Origin: Branchipolynoe longqiensis
Lineage: Eukaryota; Annelida; Polychaeta; Phyllodocida; Polynoidae
Direction: 5' to 3'
DNA length: 64,000 nt
Assembly: GCA_030323885.1 (NCBI GenBank)
Contig: CM059193.1
Coordinates: 91,203,990 to 91,267,989, forward strand
The notes under the pieces are model-generated. The model did no database searches. It saw only the letters and a program-made list of their open reading frames with translations, and was not told the origin of the DNA. The position numbers and the translations under genes were made by a program. Every line of letters starts with the position of its first letter. The first letter of the stretch is position 1. Of this stretch, positions 1 to 9,960 are shown piece after piece.

Positions 1-120
1 GAGGCGAGTGGGGGCGAAAGGAGGTGAGAGGGTACGAGAGGATGCGAGAGGATGCGAGGGGGGCAGGATAAGGCCATAGGATGCGAGAGAGGGTGATATT
101 TTGTGAGAGGGGCGGGGGGG
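1..120. repeat. Degenerate purine-rich GCGAG/GGATGCGAGAG repeat
   Basis: Short GA-rich units such as GGATGCGAGA recur with variable spacing up to about position 110. They look like a decayed relative of the 10-bp array at 421-725. The array probably continues left of the window. No coding potential. Confidence 0.5.
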
Positions 121-130
121 CTAGAGGATG

Positions 131-420
131 TGTGTTGGAGTTTCACGTTCTGGCAGCATCTTAGGTCATATCAGGATGGGTACCAACTTGTGACAGTGCT
201 CACACATGGCAACTTTATAGTGCTGTCCCACTGGGATACCGAACCACAAGCACCATGACCTGGTATCCCTCTCAGTCAGAGTATCCTGACACTGAGCTAA
301 CTAGTCCTTGTCCTATCCTATTAATGCCAAGCACCAGGCTAGGTAGTGACAAGTGTCAATTTTATAAGTCATTGGTTTGACTCGGCCACAAGCCTGCGCT
401 GTACTGATTCGGCCATCGCG
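131..420 (-). mobile_element. SINE-A copy (tRNA-headed SINE), minus strand
   Basis: Read on the minus strand, this has the SINE-A order: tRNA-like head, CAAACCAATGACTTA linker, conserved CAGTGGGACAGCACTATAAAG block and a tail matching the 'hundreds' of bases before ACGTAAAACAAC in other copies. The tRNA-like head, toward position 420, is degraded. Repeated matches to at least ten other places in the window support the call. Confidence 0.75.
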
Positions 421-725
421 ATGAGGCGATATGGAGCGAGATGGGACGAGATGGGGCTAGATGGGGCGAGATGAGGCGAGATGGGGCGAGATAGGGCGAG
501 GTGAGGCGAGATGGGGCGAGATGAGGCGAGGTGGGGCGAGACGGGGCGAGATGAGGCGAGATGAGGCGAGGTGGGGCGAGATGAGGCGAGATGGGGCGAG
601 ATGAGGCGAGACGGGGCGAGATGGGGCGAGATGGGGCGAGATGGGGCGAGATGGGGCGAGATGAGACGAGGTGGGGCGAGATGAGGCGAGATGGGGCGAG
701 ATGAGGGGAGATGGGGCGAGAGGTG
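421..725. repeat. 10-bp tandem repeat, unit GATGRGGCGA
   Basis: About 30 copies of a decamer alternating between GATGGGGCGA and GATGAGGCGA. The complementary strand has a 122-codon open frame made of SPHLA/SRPI-type repeats. It exists because the decamer lacks stop codons, so it is not called as a gene. Confidence 0.9.
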
Positions 726-1165
726 TGACAGGTTCAAAACTGGTGTGAGTAAATGGATAAAAGTCGTCTGCTTCTCACAGTGTGGCTGCAGACGACAATT
801 AACTCAATAACTGGTTGGAGCATAATGTTTTCGAAAGCAAAGTACTTATCTACATCTGAAGCTGTGTATTTCACCTTGGATACTCAGACACTCATTAATA
901 ATTTATTTTGGGTTTTACCCTTTATGCACGCCACAATTCAGTGATTATGATTGGCGTCTTCGTGACCTGATTACTGACAGCGTGACCTAATTACTGAACT
1001 AGGCTTCAACTTGTGTGCACATTCAGCATGTTGTCCAAGCTTTTCCTTCTAATATATTCACAATTAACCAGTTACCATACAAATTACCCATGTGCAGCTA
1101 ACAACGAGTTGCTTATAGTCGTCAACCTGATCGATTATCTTAAAAATATGAGAATCCATTCAAGA
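726..1165. other. No recognisable feature
   Basis: AT-rich unique-looking sequence. The only open frame, of 63 codons, has no recognisable domain. Confidence 0.5.
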
Positions 1166-1232
1166 CAACTTTAATGCAACTTTAATGCAACTTTACTGCA
1201 ATTTTAATGTAACTTTAATGCAACTTTAATGC
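1166..1232. repeat. 11-bp tandem repeat, unit CAACTTTAATG
   Basis: Six adjacent 11-bp units with one or two substitutions each. Confidence 0.85.
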
Positions 1233-1252
1233 ATGTAACCTACTGTCAAGAC

Positions 1253-1337
1253 CAGGTGGGATGGCTGAATGAGTTGAGCATCTCCCGTTTTGATAGATAT
1301 TGGGATTCAAACCCACGGCTTCAAACACTGGTCGAGT
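1253..1337 (+). mobile_element. SINE-A head, truncated
   Basis: tRNA-like start (GGATGGCTGAATGAGTTGAG, then a box-B-like GGGATTCAAACCC), ending at CTGGTCGAGT, where it abuts a SINE-B copy. Only the head is present. Confidence 0.65.
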
Positions 1338-1652
1338 TTTTTCTTGAAGATTTATACTGCCTGTAATGGATAAGTCTGAATAGACTTGTTTTCACCATTA
1401 GGCAGTTTATCGGCAAAAAGCCCGAGCCTAAACTTTTACCGACCCAAGGGATTTTTAAACTCCCACACCACATAGACATTGTATGAGAGCAACTGGCCTT
1501 TGATGATGCTGTAAGTTATCCACAGCGGTGGAAATCCAAATTGCCAGAGGTGGGGAGGGCACTGGGAATCAAACCCCTCACCTTCAGATTAGGAGTCTGA
1601 CCTAGAAAAAAGTCAGACACTCTAACCACTCCACCACAGAAAACAAACCTAT
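1338..1652 (-). mobile_element. SINE-B copy (second tRNA-headed family), minus strand
   Basis: On the minus strand it starts TGTGGTGGAGTGGTTAGAGT, a plausible box A region, with a box-B-like GGTTTGATTCCCAG following. The body holds CATAGACATTGTATGAGAGC (plus-strand reading). It ends in TTCTTGAAGA at the left. A second copy at 4576-4862 shares head, body and end. Confidence 0.75.
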
Positions 1653-1663
1653 GAATTCACAAT

Positions 1664-1848
1664 GTATACTTGTCGCTTCCTAGTCAGTTGCTCGGCATTA
1701 TTATAATAGGGCAAGGACTGGTTGGGTCAGTGTAAGGATAATGTGACTGAGTTGGATATCAGGTCATGGTGATAGCAGCCTGTTGTGCAGGTGGGGCAGC
1801 ACTATAAAGTTGTCTTCAGTGCACACTGTCACAATCTTTCTAGGGCTG
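1664..1848 (+). mobile_element. SINE-A body, 5' truncated
   Basis: Begins TACTTGTCGCTTCC in the SINE-A linker and runs through GGGGCAGCACTATAAAG to the CACTGTCACAA block. It directly abuts an opposite-strand copy, forming an inverted pair. Confidence 0.75.
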
Positions 1849-2080
1849 CCCAACTGGGAGACCAGGCCACCAGCACCATCCCACTCAATCACATTATCCT
1901 GACACTGAGCCAACCAGTCCTTGCCCTATCCTAATAATGCTGAGTGCCTGGCTAGGAAGCGACAAGGATAAGTTTTGAAGTCATTGGTTTGACTCGACCA
2001 GGGTTCGAATCCACGATCCCACGGTCTACCAACACGGGGAGACGGACACTCTAATTCATTCGGCCATCCCGTCTGGTTCC
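1849..2080 (-). mobile_element. SINE-A copy, minus strand
   Basis: Retains the tRNA-like head at its right end (GGGTTCGAATCC in complement near 2000, then CATTCGGCCATCCCGTC). Its left end meets the plus-strand copy, so the two bodies can fold together over roughly 180 bp. Confidence 0.75.
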
Positions 2081-2543
2081 TCGACCTTAATGAATAGTTG
2101 CCAATCGTAGGAAGATGAAATCCTAGCAGACAACATTTGTCTAGATCCAGCGTCCAATGTATTTTCCGATGACAGAACTAACGTCCTGAATTCTATTTGA
2201 CATCAAAGTAAGAACGTAATGACGTCAATCCCGCAGGGTTACAGGTTATAGCATCAAATATTACACCCAACCCATCCAATAAATGTCAAGTGTATAATCA
2301 CACATTTAGAGATTCTGCCTTATTTTTGCAAAACAAATACACTAGAATAATTGCTGTCATGTACATTAATTTAATTGGAATTGATTTTAATTTAGAGAGA
2401 TACACTTGGAGCTATGTGAAGCTGAAAAGGTATAATATTAATCTCGGTAGGTATCCTAAAAGACAGGATAACAATTAACATAGGACTCATCAGTAACAGT
2501 TTCTATTATATTGAATCACTATTCTCGCCTATGCAGACAAATA
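2081..2543. other. No recognisable feature
   Basis: AT-rich sequence. A 62-codon frame at 2290-2478 shows no recognisable domain. Confidence 0.5.
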
Positions 2544-2545
2544 TA

Positions 2546-2740
2546 CAGTAAAACCTCTCTAAATCGACCGACCATGGGACCGAATTTAAATGGTCCATTT
2601 ACAGACGTAGTCGGTTTAAGGAGTTCTTTTGTCGTTACAATGGTATTGAATGGGTGATCGTTTGGGACCCAAATAAAGTGATCAATAGTCAATCTTTGGA
2701 GGTCGATCTGTGGAGGTAGTCGGTTAGAGAGGTTTTACTG
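2546..2740. mobile_element. 195-bp MITE with TA target duplication
   Basis: Both ends read CAGTAAAACCTCTCTAA inward, and both are flanked by TA (2544-2545 and 2741-2742). Size, CAGT start and TA duplication fit a non-autonomous Tc1/mariner or pogo-type element. No coding content. Confidence 0.85.
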
Positions 2741-2942
2741 TACATCTACTTAATAAGTTGAATACTATTTAAATTGGATATGTAGCATCAAGCTTAGACA
2801 ACTCATCTGCTTTTGAAGAGATGATACATTCTTTGGATTCTGTTCCTTTAAGAAGGGAAATGGTGACTAGATCATCTTATTGCACTCTTCACCCATTACT
2901 GCTCCTCTTTCTTCCGACCGTTGACATATTTTAACAGTCTGT

Positions 2943-3028
2943 ATTAGATTGTAATTCCCGTGCTGGTACACCATGGGATCGTGGGTTCGAACCCCGGTCG
3001 AGTCAAACCAATGACTTAAATATTGATG
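2943..3028 (+). mobile_element. SINE-A, left part, interrupted
   Basis: tRNA-like head with GTGGGTTCGAACCC (box B) and GTCGAGTCAAACCAATGACT linker. The copy is cut after TATTGATG by a 483-bp MITE and resumes at 3512. Confidence 0.8.
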
Positions 3029-3511
3029 CAGTCTACTCTGTCAATAACGGCCTCTGTCATGAATGAATCTCTGTCAATAATGACAAAAAGTGCTGGTCCC
3101 ATCACAGCACCCCCTTCATTTAATAGCATTGCCTCTGTGTCTAACGGACACCTGTCTTATGCGGACAATGAGCCATTCTTTTCACTTATTTGATCAATAT
3201 TCTCTGTCAGTAACGACATGCCATATAGCTATAACATAGTATAAATGACTAATTGTATAAATGACCAATTGTAGAAATGACTAATTGTAGAAATGACAAA
3301 TTGTTGAAGTGATGAATAGTAGAAATGACTAATTGTACAAATGACAAATTGTAGAAATAACTTTGTAAGGACCGTTCTAGTCTGTCAATTATAAAAGAAA
3401 AACATTGGTTTCAACCAATTCCGTCAGTCAGACTCTGCCTATAATGGATCTCTCTCTATAACGGCATCTTGCTCCAGTCCCATGGGTGTACGTTATAGAC
3501 AGAGTAGACTG
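3029..3511. mobile_element. 483-bp MITE inserted in SINE-A
   Basis: Ends are CAGTCTACTCTGTC and its complement GACAGAGTAGACTG. The right flank is TA and the left is TG, consistent with a mutated TA duplication, because uninterrupted SINE-A copies read ATTGATACTTGTCG at this point. The interior holds a 16-bp tandem repeat. Confidence 0.8.
3243..3362. repeat. 16-bp tandem repeat, unit TAATTGTAGAAATGAC
   Basis: About seven imperfect copies inside the MITE. Confidence 0.8.
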
Positions 3512-3745
3512 TACTTGTCACTTCCTAGCCAGGCGCTTCACATTATTAGGACTGGGCAAGGACTGGTTGGCTCAGTGTCAGGATAATGTGACTGAGTGGG
3601 ATATCAGGTCATGGTGCTGGCGGCTTGGTATCCCAGTGGGGCAGCAATTTAAAGTGCCCATGAGTGCGCACTGTCACAGGTCGGTACCCGTCCCGATATG
3701 AACTTAGATGTTGCTAGGACGTAAAACAACAACAAACCAACTAGA
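3512..3745 (+). mobile_element. SINE-A, right part, with tail
   Basis: Continues the copy begun at 2943: TACTTGTCACTTCC, GGCAGCAATTTAAAGTG, GTACCCGTCCCGATATGA, ending GGACGTAAAACAACAACAAA. Complete apart from the insertion. Confidence 0.85.
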
Positions 3746-3751
3746 TTGTGA

Positions 3752-3924
3752 TTTGACCGGGTGGCCGAATCAGTTGAGTCCCCACTTCCCACTTTGGTCA
3801 GTCATGGTATTCGAGTCCTGGCAGAGTCTAACCAATGGTTTAACAATTGATACTTGTTGCTACCTAGCTTGGCTTTTGGCCTTACTACGATATGCTAAGG
3901 AACAATGGCATGAAGATTGTTTGT
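3752..3924 (+). mobile_element. SINE-A short variant
   Basis: SINE-A-like head (GGGTGGCCGAATCAGTTGAG) and linker, but the 3' part differs: CTACGATATGCTAAGGAACA then ATGAAGA. The same alternative end occurs near 4446-4570 and 63370-63435, so this is a sub-family rather than a random truncation. Confidence 0.65.
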
Positions 3925-3974
3925 TTGTTGGTTGTTGTGGTACGTCCTAGCAACATCTAAGGTCATATCAGGAC
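3925..3974 (-). mobile_element. SINE-A tail fragment, minus strand
   Basis: GTACGTCCTAGCAACATCTA through TCATATCAGGACGG is the complement of the SINE-A 3' end. It runs straight into the head of a plus-strand copy. Confidence 0.7.
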
Positions 3975-4330
3975 GGGATGGCCGAATGAATTAGAGCGCC
4001 CGTCTCCCGTGCGCCCGTCTCCCGTGCTGGTAGATCGTGGGGTCGTGGGTTCGAACCCTGGTCGAGTCAAACCAATGACTTAAAAATTGATACTTGTCGC
4101 TTCCTAGCCACGCGCTCGGCATTAATAAGATAGGGCATGGACTGGTTGGCTCAGTGTCAGGATAATGTGACTGAGTGGGATATCAGGTCATGGTGCCGGC
4201 GGCCTGGTTTCCCAGTGGGGCAACACTATAAAGTCACCATGAGTGCACACTGCCACAAGTTGGTACCCGTCCTGGAATGAAGAAGACCAATTGTTTGTCA
4301 TTGGAAATGAAAGCGCTTAATAAACAAATG
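3975..4330 (+). mobile_element. SINE-A, near-full-length reference copy
   Basis: Reading order: tRNA-like head with GATGGCCGAATGAATTAGAG (box A region) and GTGGGTTCGAACCCTGG (box B); linker GTCAAACCAATGACTTAAAA; TTGTCGCTTCCTAGCCACGC; TCAGTGTCAGGATAATGTGA; CAGTGGGGCAACACTATAAA; CACAAGTTGGTACCCGTCC. The head carries a 15-bp local duplication (GCGCCCGTCTCCCGT). The central part may correspond to one of the conserved invertebrate SINE core domains, but I cannot assign which. Confidence 0.85.
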
Positions 4331-4453
4331 TAACCCCCCCCCCAACAGAAACAAACTTAAATGCACCATCGTGAATTTAGTACACTTACTAAATCCTCAC
4401 GGCGTGCTCTTTGACCTTTCAATCGGGGAGTTGAATTCGATATATCTCTTAAA
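4331..4453. repeat. Segment duplicated at 4866-4994, copy 1
   Basis: Starts with a C run of about 10 and continues AACAGAAACAAACTTAAATG to TTCGATATATCTC. About 105 bp after the C run is identical to the second copy. Confidence 0.9.
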
Positions 4454-4575
4454 AATTGATACTTGTTGCTACCTAGCTTGGCTTTTGGCCTTACTACGAT
4501 ATGCTGAGCAGCAATGGAATGAGGATGACCAAATGTCCGTGATTGGAAAATAATGTGCTTAATCAACCAATTTCT
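4446..4575 (+). mobile_element. SINE-A short variant, 5' truncated
   Basis: TTAAAAATTGATACTTGTTG followed by the alternative 3' region (CTACGATATGCTGAGCAGCA) and a TTAATCAACCAA end. Confidence 0.65.
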
Positions 4576-4862
4576 TTTGTTTTTCTTGAAGATTTATACT
4601 GCCTATCATGGATAAGTCTGAATAGACTTGGTTTCACCATTAGAAAGGCTGAGTTACCAACCCAAGGGATTTGTATCCTCCCACACCACATAGACATGGT
4701 ATGAGAGCAACTCGCCTTTGATGTTGCTGTAAGCTATACACCGCGGTGGAAATCCAAATTGGCAGAGGTGGGGGCATGGGGAATGGAACCACCAACATTC
4801 AGATTAGGAGTCCGACCTAGAAAAGTCAGACACTCTAACCACTCCGCCACAGAGAACACCAA
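4576..4862 (-). mobile_element. SINE-B copy, minus strand
   Basis: Matches the 1338-1652 copy over body and tRNA-like head. The right end TCTAACCACTCCGCCACAGA is the complement of the SINE-B head. Confidence 0.75.
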
Positions 4863-4865
4863 TTT

Positions 4866-4994
4866 AACCCCCCCCCCCCCCCCCCCCCCAACAGAAACAA
4901 ACTTAAATGCACCATCGTGAATTTAGTACACTTACTAAATCCTCACGGCGTGCTCTTTGACCTTTCAATCGGGGAGTTGAATTCGATATATCTC
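4866..4994. repeat. Segment duplicated from 4331-4453, copy 2, with expanded C run
   Basis: Same sequence as copy 1, but the poly-C tract is about 22-24 long instead of about 10. The 535-bp spacing and the intervening SINEs suggest local duplication. Confidence 0.9.
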
Positions 4995-5137
4995 TATGCC
5001 AAATAGGAAACAAATAGTATTTTTTCTGTAAATATACTCAATTTAAAGCAATGCATATATCGATTTATGTAGGTATTCAGAGAGAAGACCGGGTGGTTGA
5101 GTTGGTAAGACTGGTTAAATTCTTGTGGCAGAGGTCT

Positions 5138-5311
5138 TCATCATCATCATCATCATGCTGTCGGTCACGATGCCACAAAGACTGCTTTCATTACTTGACT
5201 GCCCCTCTCCATTTTGCTCTCCGCTGTGAGAGTTGCATCCATGAGTCAGTCTTAATGTCTCTCAGCTTCAGGTTTCTCTTGATGGTATTCTTGAACCGGA
5301 GAAGCAGAGGT
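5138..5311 (-). mobile_element. LINE-1 3' fragment, minus strand
   Basis: The extreme 3' end of LINE-1: CATCATCATCATCATGCTG (complement of the GATGAT tail), the complement of the reverse-transcriptase C-terminal coding end, stopping at a 5' truncation near 5311. Compare 16667-16840. Confidence 0.85.
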
Positions 5312-5544
5312 CTTACTTTACCTAATAACTTCCATAATTGAAAAGATTGTTAGCTAACCTGATATCCGTCATAAAGAACTATTCAGTATCCGGATACTGT
5401 GACTAGTAGGATATCGGGACAAGGTGCCACAGGCCAGGTCTGGTAGGATATACAACTAAAAACCCGACAAACAAACATCATTTCGGAAATCAGAAACTGA
5501 TCATATAAGCTGGTCTCTAACAGTTTATCTGGAATTGCAGATTG

Positions 5545-5890
5545 GTTGCTTGGTTGTTGGAGTTTTACGTCCTGGCAACATATATGGTCATATAAATACG
5601 GGTCCCGACGTGTGACAGTGTGCACTGATGGCTATGTTATAGTCCTGCTCCACTGGGAAATCAGGTCGCCAGGACCAGGATCTGATATCCCACTCAGTCA
5701 CATTATCCTGACAGTGAACTAACCAGTCCTTGCCATATCCTAATAATGCCAAGTACCTGACCAGAAAGCGACAAGTAACAATTCTTAAATCATTGGTTTG
5801 ACTCGATTAGGATTCAAATCCGTGAGTTTGAAACCCATAATCTACCAAAGCAGGAGACGGATGCTCAACTCATTAGGTCAACCCATCTGG
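5545..5890 (-). mobile_element. SINE-A copy, minus strand, full length
   Basis: Starts GGTTGTTGGAGTTTTACGTC at the left (SINE-A tail in complement) and ends near 5890 with a degraded head. A TATAGTCCTGCTCCACTGGG block marks the conserved core. Confidence 0.75.
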
Positions 5891-5976
5891 TCAGGAATCG
5901 TAGAAATTCTCCCTATATATACTGTATATATGGTACATAAACAATATATAAGGATAGTGATAATCCCATTATCGCA

Positions 5977-6190
5977 TGTAATAAGCTCTGGAGTTGTACC
6001 GCCAACTCAAATCGCATACTTGTCTCACTATCACTGCATGTTGTGTATTGTACTGAGGCTCAGCGGGCTTGGTACCAGCTGGCCAGGACCAGCGATATGA
6101 GGGACCAGTGTAGATGAGCACTGGCATGAATAAACCATTGAGTAACCAGACGTCAACGTGTGCGGTCGTTCCTCACTCAATCACATTACA
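5977..6190 (+). mobile_element. 214-bp LTR with adjacent primer-binding site
   Basis: Begins TGTAATAAG and ends AATCACATTACA, giving inverted TGTAAT/ATTACA ends. Directly after it TGGTGTCAGATGT (6191-6203) matches the primer site of the Gypsy element at 38.4-43.3 kb. An AATAAA lies at about 6129. The interior beyond the leader is lost, so this is an LTR relic of a related Gypsy lineage. Confidence 0.65.
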
Positions 6191-6204
6191 TGGTGTCAGA
6201 TGTA

Positions 6205-6545
6205 GCGCTGGCCATTATATATATACCTCAATATATAGTTATTGACAATAAGATCACCCAGTGCTATCATGTATGTATGTATAGCACACTTAAGAGGAAT
6301 ATATGGATATTGCCTCAGGACCAATATAGGTTATACCCGGAAAGTCCTTCAATAAAATATTTCTTTTTCTTTCCTAGATTAATGCTGCACACCCACTTCC
6401 TCTATCTCCTTAGATATATGCCACTAAGGCAGGGGGACGGGGGGAGGGTTGATACCTGGGCACACTTTGAGAATGAATACATGTATAAGCAATGGACGGT
6501 GCCATTACCTGGTAACATAACATGTAGCTGTTTAATCAAATACAA
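6205..6545. other. No recognisable feature
   Basis: AT-rich. An open frame crosses here (6160-6609) without any recognisable domain and runs into the 66-bp tandem repeat. Confidence 0.5.
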
Positions 6546-7012
6546 CTCCTATTTACCTCATTCCTTGCATCCTTCAATATGTCGTCAAATATCACCAATT
6601 ACAAAATAGTGACTCCTTTTCGCCTTGTTCCTCGCGGCCTTCAAAATATCGTCAAATATAACTAATTACAAAATAACAACTCCTTTTCACCTTATTCTTT
6701 GCGGCCTTCAATATCTCGTCAAATATCACTAATTACAAAATAGCAACTCCTTTCGCCTTATTCATTGCAGCTTTCAAAATGTCATCAAATATCACTAATT
6801 ACAGAATGTCGCCTCCTTTTTGCCTTATTCATTGCGGTTTTCAAAATGTTGTCAAATATCACTAATTACAAAATGACGACTCCTTTTCACCTAATTCCCT
6901 GTGGCTTTCGAAATGTCATCAAATATCGCTAATTATAAAATGACAACTCCTTTTTGCCTTATTCGTGGCAGCTTTCACAATGTCGGCAACTATCAGTAAT
7001 TACACACTAAGC
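6546..7012. repeat. 66-bp tandem repeat, about seven units
   Basis: Unit contains ACTCCTTTTCGCCTTATTC, CAAAATGTCGTCAAATATCA and CTAATTACAAAAT. Spacing between ACTCC starts is 66 bp (for example 6612 and 6678). Units diverge by roughly 10 percent. Confidence 0.85.
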
Positions 7013-7189
7013 ACTCTTCACTGCACTCCTGTGCTGCTCTCATGTTTTGCTCCATGACAATGTATTCTGTAGTGAACCTTTCAGCTGGGTAGAACCAATG
7101 TGGGCTTTAGCGACCGACCGACCATCCCCTGGTGGAAGATGAGGTGGATGTAGTAGGTGTGGAGGAGTAGGAGGGGTAGGAGGAGAGTG

Positions 7190-7500
7190 TGAGGTTAGGA
7201 GGGGTAGTGGGAGTGTGCAGGGGTAGGATGGGAGTGGTGGGAGGGTAGAGGGGTAAGATGGGAGTGGTGGGAGAGTAGAGGGGTAAGATGGGAGTGGTGG
7301 GAGTGTGGATGTGTAGGATGGGAGTGGTGGGAGGGTAGAGGGATACGATGGGAGTGGTGGGAGTGTGGATGTGTAGGATGGGAGTGGTGGGAGGGTAGAG
7401 GGATAAGATGGGAGTGGTGGGAGTGTGGATGGGTAGGATGGGAGTGGTGGGAGGGTAGAGGGATAAGATGGCAGTGGTGGGAGGGGTGGGAGAGTGGAGT
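7190..7500. repeat. 30-bp G-rich minisatellite
   Basis: Unit GGGAGTGGTGGGAGGGTAGA plus GGGGTAAGAT, about 10 copies, alternating between two variants. The minus strand is open (HHSHP/PLPS repeats), an artefact of the 30-bp period being a multiple of three. Confidence 0.85.
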
Positions 7501-9310
7501 AGAAGGGGAGGTGGGAATGTGGAGAGGTAGGGGGGGAGGGAGGGGGAGTGCGGGGAGGGGTAGGAACGGAGGTGGGGAGAACAGGGGGCGTAGGAGAGGA
7601 GATGGGAGTGGTGGGACGTAGGAAGTGGGAGGTAGGAAGTGGGAGGTGGGAGGTGGTAGGTGGGAGGTAGGATGTGGGAGGTAGGAAGTGGGAGGTGGGA
7701 GGTGGTAGCTGGGAGGTAGGATGTGGGAGGTAGGAGGTAGTAGGTGGGAGGTGGGAGGTAGATTCTGGGAGGTATAATGTAGGATGTGGGATATGGGAGG
7801 TAGGAGACGGGATGTGGAAGGTCGGCGGTGGGAGGTGGGATGTGGGATGTGGGAGGTGGGAGGTGGGAGGTGGGAGGTGGGAGGTGGGAGGTGGGAGGTG
7901 GGAGGTGGGAGGTGGGAGGTGCGAGGTGGGAGGTGGTAGGTGGGAAGTAGGATATGGGAGGTGGGATGTAGGAGGTGGGAGGTAGTAGGTAGGATGTGGA
8001 ATATGGGAGGTGTGAGGTGGGTGGTGGGATGTGGGAGGTGGGAGGTAGGATGTGGTAGAAGGGAAGTAGGATGTGGGAGGTGGGAGGTAGGAGCTGGGAG
8101 GTAGTAGGTAGGATCTGGGATATGGGAGGTGGGAGGTGGGAGGTGTGAGGTGCGGGGTGGGAGGTGGGATGTGGTAGGTGGGAAGTAGGATGTGGGAGGT
8201 GGGAGGTAGGAGGTGGAAGGTAGGATATGGGAGGTAGGATGCAGTATGTGGGAGGTCGGCGGTGGGAGGTGGGATGTGGGAGGTGGGAGGTAGGATGTAG
8301 GAGGCATGAAGTAGAAGGTAGGAGGTGGGATGTAGGAGTTAGGATGTAGGATGTATGAAGTGGGAGGTAGGCGGCATTATGTATGAGGTGGGATATATGA
8401 GGTAGGATGTATGAGGTGGGAGGTATGTGGTAGGAGATAGGATGTAGGATGTATGCGGTGGGAGGTATGAGGTATGAGGTAGGATGTATGAAGTGGGAGG
8501 TAGGATGTAGAAGGTAGGATGTATGATGTATGAGTTAGGAGGTACTATGTAGGAGGTGGGGGGGTGGGAGGTGGGAGGTCGGAGTTTGGAGGTAGGAGGT
8601 AGGAGGTAGGAGGTAGGAAGTATAATGTAGGAGGTAGCAGATATGAGTGGGAGGTAGGAGGTAAGATGCATGAGGTATGAGGTGGGAGGTGGGATGTATA
8701 AGGAAGGATCTATGATGTAGGAGGCAGGAGGTAGGAGGTGGGATTTATGAGGCATGAGGTGGGAGGTGGGAGGTGGGAGGTGGGAGGTGGGAGGTGGGCG
8801 GTGAAATGTGAGATGTGGGAGGTGGGAGGTGGGAGGTTGGAGGTGGGAGGTTGGAGGTGGGAGGTGGGATGTGGGAGGTGGGAGGTGGGAGGTGGGAGGT
8901 GGGAGGTGGGATGTGGGAGGTGGGATGTGGGAGGTGGGAGGTGGGATGTGGGAGGTGGGATGTGGGATGTGGGAGGTGGGATGTGGGAGGTGGGAGGTGG
9001 GAGGTGGGATGTGGGAGGTGGGAGGTGGGAGGTTGGAGGTGGGATGTGGGATGTGGGAGGTGGGAGGTGGGAGGTGGGAGGTGGGAGGTGGGATGTCGGC
9101 GGTGAGAGGTGGGAGGTGGGAGGTGGGAGGTGGGAGGTGGGAGGTGGGAGGTCGGCGGTGGGAGGTGGGATGTGGGAGGTGGGATGTGGGATGTGGGATG
9201 TGTGAGGTGGGCGGTGGGAGGTGGGATGTGGGAGGTGAGATGTGGGAGGTGCGAGGTGGGATGTGGGAGGTGGGAGGTGGGAGGTGGGAGGTCAGAGGTA
9301 GGAGGTTGCG
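7501..9310. repeat. Heptamer array GGGAGGT, about 1.8 kb
   Basis: Units GGGAGGT and GGGATGT in tandem, degenerate at 7.6-8.75 kb (GGTAGGA variants) and nearly perfect at 8.76-9.3 kb. The plus strand gives GGG every 7 bp, matching the general G-quadruplex pattern. Open frames on both strands are repeat artefacts. Confidence 0.9.
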
Positions 9311-9329
9311 GGTGTGGCAAACAGGAAGA

Positions 9330-9640
9330 TGCGTAGAGGGGGGAGGGGGGGGGGGTGTAAGGGGGGCTCTTCAGAGCAGGCAGTTGGTGAAATGTGATGG
9401 ATAGATGGCTTTGTCGCATGACAGAAGGCCGGGTAGAGAAGATATCCTCATTTTGGCGCGGACAGTGGCGGGGGCCCCGCCCCCTCCCTGCCCCCGCGCC
9501 GTCCCCCCACTCGCCCCCTCCGACCTATGGGCCCCCCTGCGGCTCACCACGTGACCGACAATCACTGAGCTTGTCCCCGAGCTGCTCCCATCGTCGTACT
9601 AACTCACCATCAATCAAAGCAGCTAAACATATCTAAGATA
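9330..9640. other. GC-rich patch with G and C runs
   Basis: Contains G runs of 9-10 near 9340 and a CpG-rich stretch (9455-9560) with GGGGGCCCCGCCCCC. No recognisable coding or RNA feature. It could be mistaken for a CpG-island promoter, but no gene follows. Confidence 0.5.
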
Positions 9641-9654
9641 TTTCAATTTAATGC

Positions 9655-9960
9655 TGAAAAGAGGTTTAAGCAAATTATATTATCGCTATATCTATATTAG
9701 TGTAGATATAATATATAAATTATATTATAACATTGTTATGTATCTAAATATAATATGAATAAATATATATATATATATAAATATAATATATATAATAATA
9801 TAATATAATTATAATACTATCATATATATGTATAATATATATATATATATATAATAATATACACATTATATATTATTATATTGTATTTAAATGATATTAT
9901 TGTTATATTTGTATTGTAGTCTTAGACATATTTTATTTTTCGTAAATAATAATTTTCTTC
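9655..9960. repeat. AT-rich tract with (AT)n microsatellites
   Basis: Nearly pure A/T with several TATATATATATA runs (about 9765-9780 and 9830-9855). Confidence 0.9.

Noticed and set aside
6160..6609. 149-codon plus-strand frame
   Set aside because: Begins in LTR leader sequence and ends in the 66-bp tandem repeat; no domain or conserved motif.
7501..9310. Telomeric repeat
   Set aside because: The unit is GGGAGGT, not the TTAGGG expected for most animals, and it lies inside ordinary dispersed repeats.
7195..9419. Proline/histidine and glycine/tryptophan-rich frames (up to 370 codons)
   Set aside because: Translations of the 30-bp and 7-bp G-rich arrays; present in several frames on both strands.
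9440..9640. CpG-island promoter
   Set aside because: GC-rich but short, next to G-rich arrays, with no downstream gene or transcript evidence.
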